A program made the position numbers and the translations under genes. From contig PPXM03000004.1 in NCBI GenBank assembly GCA_003707065.3, positions 186,001 through 250,000 on the forward strand: DNA of 64,000 nucleotides, read 5' to 3'. The notes beneath the pieces were generated by a model. That model worked only from the letters and a program-made list of their open reading frames with translations, was not told the DNA's origin and did not search any database. Every line of letters begins with the position of its first letter. Position 1 is the first letter of the stretch. Of the stretch, positions 31,933-41,642 are shown one piece after another. The stretch is from Trigonopsis variabilis (lineage: Eukaryota > Ascomycota > Trigonopsidomycetes > Trigonopsidales > Trigonopsidaceae).

Positions 31933-34905
31933 ATGAAGCAAACGGAAGATAGAATGCAATCTCCATACTTGGACCCTACGGAAGAGCCGAGCCATCCAGC
32001 GGAGGCTGCATTGGACCCTGAAAGTGGAATGGCTGATGGGTTATCGTTCATATCATTAGTTACCAGTGTCCCTGAGCTCTTTCTTGACACAGTCAAGTTT
32101 TATGAAACTCTAGGATTCAAGACTTTTCGGCAATTCGATATCAGCAGTCCCATACCAAGAGACGAGTTAATTGCCTTAGACTCTATCAAGGAGAACTGGC
32201 TCCATGGTCACGGCGCTTTCTCCGGTGACCAAAGCGCCAATATTAAGGTGCGACTCGTTTCTTCATCTATGGGCTCCAATCCTTTCACTTCAGTTATTAC
32301 CGAAGGAGCCTTGGATATTAATCAGGATTGGAGGAGCTTGACGCCTTCAATGGTTTTCCATACGTCGAGGATGGATCTTGTTGTTCAAAATGTGAAGGAA
32401 TTGCCAAATGCTTCATATAAGTCATACCCATCTGATGAGTTTCCAAAGGAGCTTTACATTGTTGATCCCTTGGGAACATTGCTGGGATTTACTTCAGTCA
32501 AGAATTGCTTCTCTATTGCGGAGAGTAACGACGCTCCACCCCTTCCTTCCATTGAGCAGGAAAATGCTCCTTGCCACGGCAAGCAAGATGACTCATGCAT
32601 GTCTGATGCCCCTCGTAAGAGGATCGCGATCATGACTTCGGGCGGTGATGCCCCTGGTATGAACGCTGTTGTTCGAGCGGTCGTCCGAGCCGCCATTTAT
32701 CATCATTGCGATGCTTATGCCATATTTGAGGGCTATGAAGGCTTAGTTAATGGCGGTAATTACATTAAGAAAATGGACTGGCAAGATGTCCGTGGCTGGA
32801 TTGCCGAAGGTGGCACTCTTATCGGTACTGCTCGTTGTGCTAGCTTCCGTGAGCGCTGGGGCCGACTCAAGTCTGCAAAGAATATGATTGATAATGGAAT
32901 CGATGCTTTGATTGTTTGTGGAGGTGATGGTAGTCTTACTGGCGCTGACATCTTCCGAACCGAATGGAAATCTCTCTTGGATGAACTTGTTTCCAAGGGT
33001 GAGCTCACAAAAGAGCAAATTGCTGGTCATGAGCATCTCACAATTGCTGGAATTGTTGGGTCTATTGACAACGACTTGTCTTCTACGGATGCTACGGTAG
33101 GAGCTTTCTCATCCCTACATCGAATTTGTGAAATGATTGATAGTATCGATACTACTGCTGAATCTCATTCTCGTGCCTTCGTGGTTGAGGTCATGGGCCG
33201 TCATTGTGGTTGGCTAGGATTAATGGCTGGTGTATCTACAGGTGCGGACTTTATCTTCATCCCCGAACGACCTCCTAGTGCCCAGACTTGGGAAGATGAC
33301 ATGACTGCTGTGGTCAGCCGTCATCGTCGTCATGGAAAGCGAAAGACTCTGGTAATTGTTGCTGAAGGAGCAATCGATGACGACCTCAAGCCCATTACAT
33401 CAGAGATGGTTAAGGACGTCTTGGTATCAAAGTTAGGGCTTGACACTAGAATCACCACGCTTGGACATGTCCAACGAGGTGGTACCGCTTGTGCTTACGA
33501 CCGAATTTTGGCTACACTTCAAGGAGTGGATGCTGTGGAGGCCGTCCTACAATGTACTCCCGACACACCGTCACCAATTATAGCAGTCAAAGAGAATAAG
33601 ATCACAAGAATCAATATGATGGAAGCTGTCAAATTGACAAAGTCAGTTGCTGAAGCTATCAAGGCCAAGGACTTCGATAAGGCGATGAGCTTACGTGACA
33701 TTGATTTTCATGAATATTACGATGCATTTTTGTCGACTACTTTGATCCACGATCTCTCCAGACGAGTACCAGAAGATAAACGTCTTCGGATTGCTATTGT
33801 CCATGTCGGCGCCCCAGCTGGCGGTATGAATGCAGCTACTCGTGCCGCTGCTTCTTACTGTCTGGCTCGTGGTCATACTCCTTATGCAATTAACAATGGG
33901 TTTACAGGTCTTGTTAGACATGATTCTGTTAGAGTCTTGGATTGGTTATCTATGGAGAAATGGGGTACCAAAGGCGGCTCCGAGATCGGCACTAACCGTA
34001 ATACTCCCGATGTTGACATGGGCATGGTTGCATGGTACTTTGAAAAGTATGAGTTTGATGGTCTTATCATCATTGGAGGCTTTGAGGCGTTCACTAGTCT
34101 CTATCAGCTCGAGCAGGCTCGTCCAATCTACCCTGCTTTCCGTATTCCAATGGTGTGCGTTCCAGCAACCATTTCCAACAACGTGCCGGGGACTGAGTAC
34201 AGTGTGGGGTCCGATACATGTCTCAATGTGTTGGCCGTCTATTGCGACGCTTGCAAGCAAAGCGCTAGCGCATCTCGGCGACGAGTCTTTGTGGTTGACG
34301 TTCAAGGAGGCAATTCGGGATACATTGCTTCTTGCACTGGTCTAATTTGTGGAGCTATTGCCATTTACATTCCCGAGGAAGGTATCAATCTCCGGCTGTT
34401 GCAGGAAGATGTCGAGAATCTTCGGGAGTCGTTTGCGAATGACCAAGGAGAAGGACGGGCCGGAAAGCTTGTGATTCGCAATGAAAAAGCCTCTGACGTC
34501 TACACGGCCGAAATCATTGCCAACATCTTCCGAGACGAAGGCAAGAGGAGATTCGAAGCCCGGACAGCTATTCCTGGCCATGTGCAACAAGGTGGAATGC
34601 CCAGCCCCATGGACCGAATCCGTGCAACCCGACTAGGTATCAAAGCCTGCCAGTTCCTCGAAGACCATCAGAAAGACCGCCCTACCATTCTCAGGGCTCC
34701 GGAAACTGCAGCTGTCATTGGTGTTCAAGGCGCCAAGTTAGTCTTCAATTCCATCTCTCAACTTCATCTCCACGAGACTGAGCATGAATTCCGAAGGCCA
34801 AAGTCTCGACATTGGCTACGGGTTCGGCATTTGTGTGAGATTATCTCTGGCAACCCTGCGCACAAGAGCAAGCCTGGTGAATGGCTGATGAGCTATAAAG
34901 GTTAA
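31933..34905 (+). CDS. PFK1: 6-phosphofructokinase, fungal fused-subunit type
   Basis: Intronless, 990 residues. Residues about 35-185 form a glyoxalase-like N-terminal domain seen only in fungal PFK subunits. The catalytic half starts MTSGGDAPGMNAVVRAVVR near residue 234, with CGGDGSLTGAD and GSIDNDLSSTDATVG (proton-acceptor Asp near 378), then EVMGRHCGWLGLMAG. The second half is the diverged allosteric copy: VHVGAPAGGMNAATRAA, where GGD is replaced, ending in a GHVQQGG site for fructose-2,6-bisphosphate. It phosphorylates fructose-6-phosphate in glycolysis. Only one PFK gene is visible here; budding yeast needs alpha and beta subunits, while many fungi have one. Codon choice looks moderately biased, consistent with good expression. 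Confidence 0.97.
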   Translation: MKQTEDRMQSPYLDPTEEPSHPAEAALDPESGMADGLSFISLVTSVPELFLDTVKFYETLGFKTFRQFDISSPIPRDELIALDSIKENWLHGHGAFSGDQSANIKVRLVSSSMGSNPFTSVITEGALDINQDWRSLTPSMVFHTSRMDLVVQNVKELPNASYKSYPSDEFPKELYIVDPLGTLLGFTSVKNCFSIAESNDAPPLPSIEQENAPCHGKQDDSCMSDAPRKRIAIMTSGGDAPGMNAVVRAVVRAAIYHHCDAYAIFEGYEGLVNGGNYIKKMDWQDVRGWIAEGGTLIGTARCASFRERWGRLKSAKNMIDNGIDALIVCGGDGSLTGADIFRTEWKSLLDELVSKGELTKEQIAGHEHLTIAGIVGSIDNDLSSTDATVGAFSSLHRICEMIDSIDTTAESHSRAFVVEVMGRHCGWLGLMAGVSTGADFIFIPERPPSAQTWEDDMTAVVSRHRRHGKRKTLVIVAEGAIDDDLKPITSEMVKDVLVSKLGLDTRITTLGHVQRGGTACAYDRILATLQGVDAVEAVLQCTPDTPSPIIAVKENKITRINMMEAVKLTKSVAEAIKAKDFDKAMSLRDIDFHEYYDAFLSTTLIHDLSRRVPEDKRLRIAIVHVGAPAGGMNAATRAAASYCLARGHTPYAINNGFTGLVRHDSVRVLDWLSMEKWGTKGGSEIGTNRNTPDVDMGMVAWYFEKYEFDGLIIIGGFEAFTSLYQLEQARPIYPAFRIPMVCVPATISNNVPGTEYSVGSDTCLNVLAVYCDACKQSASASRRRVFVVDVQGGNSGYIASCTGLICGAIAIYIPEEGINLRLLQEDVENLRESFANDQGEGRAGKLVIRNEKASDVYTAEIIANIFRDEGKRRFEARTAIPGHVQQGGMPSPMDRIRATRLGIKACQFLEDHQKDRPTILRAPETAAVIGVQGAKLVFNSISQLHLHETEHEFRRPKSRHWLRVRHLCEIISGNPAHKSKPGEWLMSYKG

Positions 34906-35311
34906 GCGTTTTGTTTTTTCGATTATTCCTCTCTAGTAAGCAATGTTTTTGATGTACGATTACGTAGTAGAGGTGTGGCTGTTTGAAGAGTCGGGTGAAG
35001 CAAATCAACGGCAGGGTAAGGCTCTGAGGAGAGTCGAGAGCAAGTCTTCTTAGAGCTGAGTAGCTCAATTGTCTCGAGGCCCATTGGTCAATGGGATATA
35101 ACCCAGTTGACAACGCTTTAAAGACATTCCATTACTACTTACATAAATCGAGCAAAGTATTATACCATACCGAAAAGGCAGGCTATGTAGTAATGGGAAA
35201 GTATCAGCCGGGGTAATCAAGCGCTGCTCAGTAGTCACCTTGGCAACCCTTGTCGCGGGTGGGTGACCACCGTGGTATCAGACCCCCAAATTTTTTCCCA
35301 CTCAACACACC
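34906..35311. other. Spacer between PFK and PDH beta genes
   Basis: Both genes read rightwards. The 406 bases carry the PDH beta promoter. No extra gene or RNA recognised. Confidence 0.5.
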
Positions 35312-36704
35312 ATGACTATTATCAAACGAGGTCTCCAAGGGCTTTCAAAGGCACCTGTTCGTCGGGTAATCAGTCCCAACAGTCAATTGAGTGTCCCTCA
35401 TCTCCGTCTTGCTTCATCCCAAGGAGGCGTTGCCAAGATGACAGTCCGGGATGCTCTCAATCAGGCCATGGTGGAAGAAATGGACCGCGATAGTGATGTT
35501 TTTGTGATGGGTGAAGAAGTGGCCCAATACAATGGTGCATATAAGGTGACCAGAGGTCTATTGGATAAATTTGGAGATAAACGAGTAAGTTAATCTTGAG
35601 AGTTTCGGAACCAGATTGGAGAGGGGTACGCTGGCCACGGAGAGCGGGGCGCCGGTGGGGCGTGGATGACATCTGTCAGCTCTAGCACTCAATTTTCGGT
35701 TCGACAATAAGTTAATTCAAACATTTATTTAGTTTTATTATTTTAAAATATTTATAAAAGCTTTCGAGCTCGAAAAACACAAGGGGAAGATGGTTATGGA
35801 CTGATGACGTCTGTTCCAGCAAGATCAATAAAAGAGAAAACTAATACGATAGGTCATTGATACACCTATTACCGAAGCTGGATTTACTGGTCTCTGTGTT
35901 GGTGCTGGATTAGCTGGACTGAAGCCAATTTGCGAGTTCATGACTTGGAACTTTGCGATGCAAGCCATTGATCAGATCATCAACTCATGTGCAAAGACAT
36001 TCTACATGTCGGGAGGTCAGCAGCGATGTAGCATTGTTTTCCGTGGTCCAAATGGAGCCGCTGCTGGTGTTGGCGCCCAACACTCTCAGGACTTTACCCC
36101 ATGGTATGGTTCTATTCCCGGTCTTAAGGTGGTATCACCTTATTCATCTGAAGACGCCAAAGGTCTTCTCAAAGCTGCCATTCGAGATCCGAATCCTGTG
36201 GTCGTTCTTGAAAATGAAATCCTCTACGGCGAGGCTTTCCCAATGAGCGAAGAGGCTCAATCCCCCGACTTTGTCATTCCTATCGGCAAAGCCAAGATCG
36301 AGAAAGCTGGTAAAGATATTACAATTGTTGCTCATTCTCGAAATGTTGAGTTTGCTCTTGGTTCTGCCAAGATCTTAAAGGAACACCATAATGTTGAGGC
36401 CGAGGTCATCAATGTGCGATCCATCAAGCCCCTTGATACTGAGGCAATCATCAAGTCAGTCAAGAAGACGAACCGCATTGTTACCGTTGAGTCAGGTTTC
36501 CCAGGCTTTGGCTTTGGCGCCGAGCTCGCTGCTCTGATGATGGAGACTGAAGCTTTCGATTACCTCGACGCTCCTCTCGAACGAGTCACTGGTGCTGAGA
36601 CTCCTACTCCTTATGCCATCGAGCTCGAAAACTTCTCATTCCCAAACCCTGACGTTGTCACCAAAGCCGCTCTTAAGGCATTGTATCTGGACCAAGGCCA
36701 GTAG
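35312..36704 (+). CDS. PDB1: Pyruvate dehydrogenase E1 component subunit beta, mitochondrial
   Basis: Two exons (35312-35584, 35853-36704) join to 374 residues. The first 40 form a mitochondrial presequence rich in Arg/Ser (KRGLQ, RRVISP, RLASS). The mature part has [18 protein letters not shown], the thiamine-diphosphate contact region [67 protein letters not shown] and [14 protein letters not shown], then [14 protein letters not shown]. With the alpha subunit it decarboxylates pyruvate and passes acetyl to E2. The single intron is 268 nt, six times the local norm, and contains a GC-rich block (about 35619-35667) inside AT-rich sequence. Confidence 0.97.
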
Positions 36705-36870
36705 ATGATCGAAAATCTGCAGCGTCCCTTAAAATTATAGAATAATGAGATATGTCTTGCTTGGGAGGCAAAGAAAACCGTAGTAGCTGCCTCTACACCA
36801 CTCCGGTGAATGAGGCTGACGTCTTTTATTTTTGGTTGCCACGGACCATCGTAGAAGTTGCTTCACCACC

Positions 36871-37302
36871 ATGTCAAGGACCGTGGGTCAAGTCTACAGA
36901 AATCTTCTCCAAGCGCGCAAGCTAGCGTTCAAAGGTAAGAGTTATAAATGCTTATACTAAGTGAAGGCGATAAGAGGCTTCTTGCCGCCTCGTATGTACA
37001 AATTCAGAAGTCTTTCAGAGATAAGGCCAATGCTCCCAAGACTCAGGAAGAGTTAGCCCAGAGGCTGGAACATGGGGACGCTGTCGCCAAAGTTCTACGG
37101 GAAAATGTGATCCAAGGCGAACTCGTCAATCCTAAACAAGAGGACAAGCCTGTTTACCGTAAGAGTTGTTGCTTTGGTCTGGCTGACGGCAGATTTAAAT
37201 ATCCATGAACATACTGAACTTGGCTTCAACGATTCGATAAATGACCCACTTAAGAAAGGGGCAAATGTGCAGTTTGGTGGAAGGTGCTGTTCTGCACAAT
37301 AG
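36871..37302 (+). CDS. MZM1: Mzm1 (LYRM7), LYR-motif complex III assembly factor
   Basis: Three exons (36871-36934, 36967-37158, 37193-37302) with 32- and 34-nt introns join to 121 residues. The product begins MSRTVGQVYRNLLQARKLAF, where VYRNLL is the LYR-type motif. It continues GDKRLLAASYVQIQKSFRD, DAVAKVLRENVIQGEL and YHLNIHEHTELGFNDSI, all Mzm1 hallmarks. Mzm1 stabilises the Rieske Fe-S protein in the mitochondrial matrix before Bcs1 translocates it into complex III. The gene has no long open frame and is easily overlooked. Confidence 0.9.
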
Positions 37303-37403
37303 GCTTAGGTGGCTATCGGGTTATAACTGTAAATACTATGAGCGAAAATCTTGAAAATACGATATCTGAAGAGACAAAAACGTAGACGCCTAGTTTACAT
37401 AAA

Positions 37404-38575
37404 TTAATCTTGATATGAGGAAGTAGTCGATCGATATTTGACGGACCCAGAGCCAGGAGGAAGGGCTGGTTGTTCAGCACTTGCAATAGGAACCGTCTGT
37501 TGATCATTGGCCTGCATTGCCTCTAACCGTTCCAACTTTTCTCGGACTTTCAGTTTTTTCGCTGCTATTCGACCGTTCTCTATGTTGGTCTTTGTGCCCA
37601 TTGTCTTGGGTTTACCCCATGAGACACGTAATCGACAGCCTCTGATAACCACGTTGCCGCTGGTTGCACCAGCAGCTGCTTCAGCAGCCGCGCGAGTTTT
37701 GAAATTAACGAAGGCGCAGTGCGTCCGATGAGAGACGACGACGGATTTGATAGGGCCAAAGTCAGCAAAGTACGAGCGTATAGCGTGATCAGGTAGATCA
37801 TCTTCAACTCCAACCAAAAAAAGAGACATCACTGACTTATCCTGGGGCGGCTTGATCGATCCTCCTTCGAACAGTAAGCGCTCCACTTTTCCTCCATTAT
37901 TTGATCCTCCGTCGTCAATAGCACCCTCTGTATCTACCTCATCATGATCTGCTTCCGGCTCCTGTTCATCGAGGTCCTGGTCAGGTCTCTTGAACTTTTT
38001 AGAATTCGCTATTCGTCGTAATAGGTTCCGCGCTGCAGCATCCATTCCTTCATATTCTTGAGGTAGCTGCCCGTTTTCCGTCTTTCCTTCGCTGTTCTGT
38101 GCTATATATTGTTTAATGATTGGATTCGACACTCCTGCGTCTGACGATTCACTTGTCATCCGTAAGGCAGCGTCGCGGATAGCCAAAGGCAAACCGTACG
38201 CTAAATCCAGCATACAGCTTTGACAGCAGTTTTTCTGTCTTGAGCATGTTTGACAAATCTGAAAAAATGTTAGTTCATACGCAGAGTCTTGTACTTACCC
38301 CTGTCCGTTTATATTTTCCTCCTCTCTCTGGCATCCATCGAAATGTAGTAAAAGGCCTAGTGCATATACGACATTCCTTTCCGTACGGCTCTTTTAACAT
38401 CCGAACATATGGATTATCACCTAAGCAGGCTTCGCATACAGCTAATCGTTAGATCCGCTGAAGATCTTCCCACTTACCTGGCACATCGGAATCCTCCCAG
38501 GTTGCCTTATTAATATCGAGCCTAATCAGTCAGTTTCATCTTGTGGTCTCAAAAATTAACTTACTTTGGAGGCAT
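37404..38575 (-). CDS. SLT11: Pre-mRNA splicing factor Slt11/Ecm2 (RBM22-like)
   Basis: Four exons (38565-38575, 38478-38521, 38299-38441, 37404-38258) join to 350 residues. The N-terminus has the expected zinc-finger array: [39 protein letters not shown], then [19 protein letters not shown]. An RRM follows, about residues 213-290, with [20 protein letters not shown] as RNP2 region and [16 protein letters not shown] as RNP1 region, then VSWGKPK. Slt11/RBM22 contacts U6 and the pre-mRNA near the catalytic centre of the spliceosome. The start was set by the short MPPK exon, 11 nt long. Confidence 0.94.
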
Positions 38576-39365
38576 CCTCTAAATTTTTATGGCGTATACA
38601 AGTCAGCAAGCTTGTGTGTTGTCCAAGTCCCGCTGTAACGATCGTTGCGAGAATAAATTAGTGAGCAAGGAATTGGGTAGGCAGGCCCATGAGATAATAG
38701 ACCCTTAGACACTTTAGTAAACTCCACCGAGCGACAGTTTGCTATGAAAAGGAAAATATGGACAGTCCTTACAAGATGAGTCTGACTAAGCGAACAGATG
38801 ACTAAACAAGTAAACTAACTAATATCTTTTACAATCTACATGTGAGGACGCATGAGTGTAGGCCATTGAGCACGAGTAGTTTAGGATATTCGCTCCTGGT
38901 TAGTGAAGATATCAGAACAGATAAGTATTCCAGCGTAGGCTGTAGATGCGCCCAATGTCAACAAGTTGACGGGTTATATCGGGATCTGCTTGCATCATCG
39001 TCCACCATTCAGCGCTACTCTACACTGATAGCCAATTCTATCCTTGATCTGGATAGCTTAGCATCATAGCCATCTCACTGCCTTCTAAAGAGCTCCCTGG
39101 TTAAAACCGACGGTGTCATTTAACAGGTATCGCACAGATATCTGGGTATTAGTACGATTCGCCACGTCACGGTGGACACTAGTCCTCGGTTGCCGGAGTG
39201 TTGTGACCATTATCGTCCTGATCTCATCGTCGCCATCCTGGCCCTTCCGACCGCACGTATCGGTCTGGAATCTCGGTCAATTATCAAGCAAGCTCTCATC
39301 ACGTGACGCCACGCTCTATATAACGATGCTTTCCATGACTTTCCACGATTTCTTTACTAGACACA
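38576..39365. other. Divergent promoter of SLT11 and the peroxiredoxin
   Basis: About 790 bases without a recognisable gene. TTAGTAA at 38714-38720 matches the Yap1/Pap1 oxidative-stress site, but it is nearer SLT11 than the peroxiredoxin start. Two stronger elements next to the peroxiredoxin are listed separately. Confidence 0.5.
39299..39323 (+). promoter_or_regulatory. TCACGTGA palindrome and TATA element of the peroxiredoxin promoter
   Basis: TCACGTGA occupies 39299-39306, an E-box/CACGTG palindrome. TATATAA lies at 39317-39323, 43 bases before the ATG, implying a short leader. The same 8-mer palindrome recurs upstream of the RPS4 gene 1.2 kb away. Confidence 0.55.
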
Positions 39366-39965
39366 ATGGCCTCTTATCCTGTTCCCCAAATCCAAAAGCC
39401 CGCTCCCCACTTCAAGAAGACTGCCGTCGTCAATGGCTCCTTCGAGGAGGTTTCTCTTGATCAATTCAAGGGTAAATGGGTTGTTCTTGGTTTTATCCCC
39501 ATGGCCTTCACCTTTGTCTGCCCTACCGAGATCATTGCCTACTCGGAAGCTGTTGAGAAGTTCAAGGCCCTTGATGCTCACATTCTCTTCGCCTCCACTG
39601 ACTCTGAGTACACTCACCTTGCTTGGACTCAGACCCCCCGTCAAGATGGTGGTTTAGGAACTATCAATATCCCCCTCCTTGCCGATACAAACCACTCCCT
39701 TTCCAAGTCCTATGGTGTCCTGCTTGAGGATGAAGGTGTTGCTCTCCGTGGTATCTTCATCATCGACCCCAAGGGCATCTTACGTCAGATCACTATCAAC
39801 GACTTGCCTGTCGGCCGAAACGTCGAAGAGACCCTCCGTCTCATCGAAGCCTTCCAATTTACCGAGAAATACGGTGAAGTCTGCCCTGCTAACTGGCATG
39901 AGGGTAGTGCTACTATCAAGCCTACTCCCAAGGACTCCAAGGCCTACTTCAGCAAGGTCAAATAA
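39366..39965 (+). CDS. TSA1: Typical 2-Cys peroxiredoxin (Tsa1/Tpx1)
   Basis: Intronless, 199 residues. The peroxidatic Cys52 lies in FTFVCPTE and the resolving Cys173 in [12 protein letters not shown] and the C-terminal YF are both present, the two features that make eukaryotic 2-Cys peroxiredoxins sensitive to hyperoxidation and able to signal. The enzyme reduces hydrogen peroxide in the cytosol using thioredoxin. Codon use is strongly biased towards C-ending codons compared with neighbours, a mark of very high expression. Confidence 0.97.
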   Translation: MASYPVPQIQKPAPHFKKTAVVNGSFEEVSLDQFKGKWVVLGFIPMAFTFVCPTEIIAYSEAVEKFKALDAHILFASTDSEYTHLAWTQTPRQDGGLGTINIPLLADTNHSLSKSYGVLLEDEGVALRGIFIIDPKGILRQITINDLPVGRNVEETLRLIEAFQFTEKYGEVCPANWHEGSATIKPTPKDSKAYFSKVK

Positions 39966-40592
39966 ATTATCAATTGTCAAATTTTAGACGAATAGATTCA
40001 TGATAAATAAGTACTTAACCGTAATTCTCTACATTTGGTCCTTGCCTGTTATTGGACCACTATCTGTTCATCAACCGTTTTCGCTGTAGCCAACCCAATT
40101 TGGCAAGTGAGGTCGCTCAACGTTGGTATGCACCTTATCCGTTACCGAGGCATTTTCCCAAGAGTTCCGTTCCGTGCTAGGAACAGAAGAAGATAGCGGT
40201 GCGATGGAAATAGGCTATTTTTAAAGGAGATTTTTCATACTCACTCATATTCGCTCATATTAGCACCAATTTAAGCGGGATCTACGAGAAGTACACTTCA
40301 GCAAGTGGAACCCTAAGAGAGACAAAGTCAGCAGTAGTTAGATTAGTGATTACATAAGTCTGGTAAACCTTTCTGTAGTCTTTGAGTGCTTTTTTGCTCC
40401 GTTGAGACCTTTGCGGTTATGGTTGAACTGCTCCCTACGCAAGATGAAATTGGCCGTGACAACGGTCGAGCAGGAGTTCAGCGACTGTAGCATTTCGCCT
40501 TGAGGGTTAATGTGTCACGTGATCCGTAAATACAGTCACAACCACGCACCTCCCTTTAGGAGCTTGGCTCTTTGCCTTTATCTCTCGACAAT
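39966..40592. other. Region between peroxiredoxin and RPS4
   Basis: About 630 bases holding the peroxiredoxin 3' end and the RPS4 promoter. No gene recognised; the promoter boxes are listed separately. Confidence 0.5.
40503..40540 (+). promoter_or_regulatory. RPS4 promoter: HomolD box with CACGTG palindrome
   Basis: CAGTCACA at 40533-40540 is an exact HomolD box, the core element that replaces TATA in fission yeast ribosomal protein promoters. It lies 53 bases before the ATG, the usual position. TCACGTGA stands at 40515-40522. AGGGTTA at 40503-40509 resembles a HomolE half. Confidence 0.7.
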
Positions 40593-41529
40593 ATGCCCAG
40601 AGGACCGTGAGTATTGAAAGACGCCGAAGCATCGAATGATTTTTGTTGGATTGCATAATATAATAGAGGACGACCTATGGAAATGTCCTTGATCCACAGA
40701 TATCCGCTGCATTCGGCATGGTTTGACAATGAAAGCTGACCATTTTAGTAAGAAGCATCTTAAACGTCTTGCCGCTCCCAAGCACTGGATGCTCGACAAA
40801 TTGTCGGGCACCTATGCTCCTCGACCTTCCCCTGGTCCTCACAAGCTTGGAGAATCTTTGCCTTTGATTGTGTTTTTGCGCAACCGCCTCAAGTACGCTC
40901 TTAACGGCCGAGAAGTTAATGCTATCGTCATGCAACGACTTGTCAAGGTTGATGGTAAGGTCCGAACTGATGCCACCTTCCCTGCTGGATTCATGGATGT
41001 CATTTCTCTTGAGAAGACTGGCGAGAACTTCCGTCTTGTCTTTGACACCAAGGGTCGTTACACCGTCCACCGTATCAAGGATGAGGAAGCCACCTATAAG
41101 CTCGGCAAAGTCAAGCGAGTTCAGCTCGGTAAGAAGGGAATCCCTTACTTGGTCACCCACGATGGCCGGACAGTCCGTTACCCCGACCCTCTCATCAAGG
41201 TCAACGACACCGTCAAGATCGATCTTGAGAGTGGAAAAATCACTGATTTCGTCAAATTTGAAACCGGTAACCTAGCTATGATTACCGGAGGTCGCAACAT
41301 TGGCCGTATCGGTATCATTACTCACCGTGAACGTCATGAGGGTGGCTTCGACATTGTCCATGTCCGTGACAGCCTTGGAAACTCTTTCGCTACTCGTCTT
41401 AGCAACGTCTTTGTTATCGGCGATGGCCCCAAGCCTTGGATCTCTCTTCCCAAGGGCAGAGGTATTAAGCTCTCGATTGCTGAGGAGCGGGACCACCGAC
41501 GCGAATTGGCTTTACAGGCCCGAGCTTAG
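40593..41529 (+). CDS. RPS4: 40S ribosomal protein S4 (eS4)
   Basis: Two exons (40593-40606, 40749-41529) join to 264 residues, as in other eukaryotes. The first exon supplies MPRGP; the 142-nt intron right after the start is typical of fungal ribosomal protein genes. The protein shows [35 protein letters not shown], the S4-type RNA-binding segment, and the KOW motif near [16 protein letters not shown], then [16 protein letters not shown]. Codon use is strongly biased, consistent with heavy translation. It is a structural protein of the small subunit. Confidence 0.98.
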
Positions 41530-41642
41530 GATAAAGGTGACCCATGTGTAATTTTTACAAAAATCGTTTCTGTGTAACAAGCGCATCGTAACATCTATAT
41601 CATTATCTATTAACATTTCCGCCCAAAGTCAACATAAGTCTA

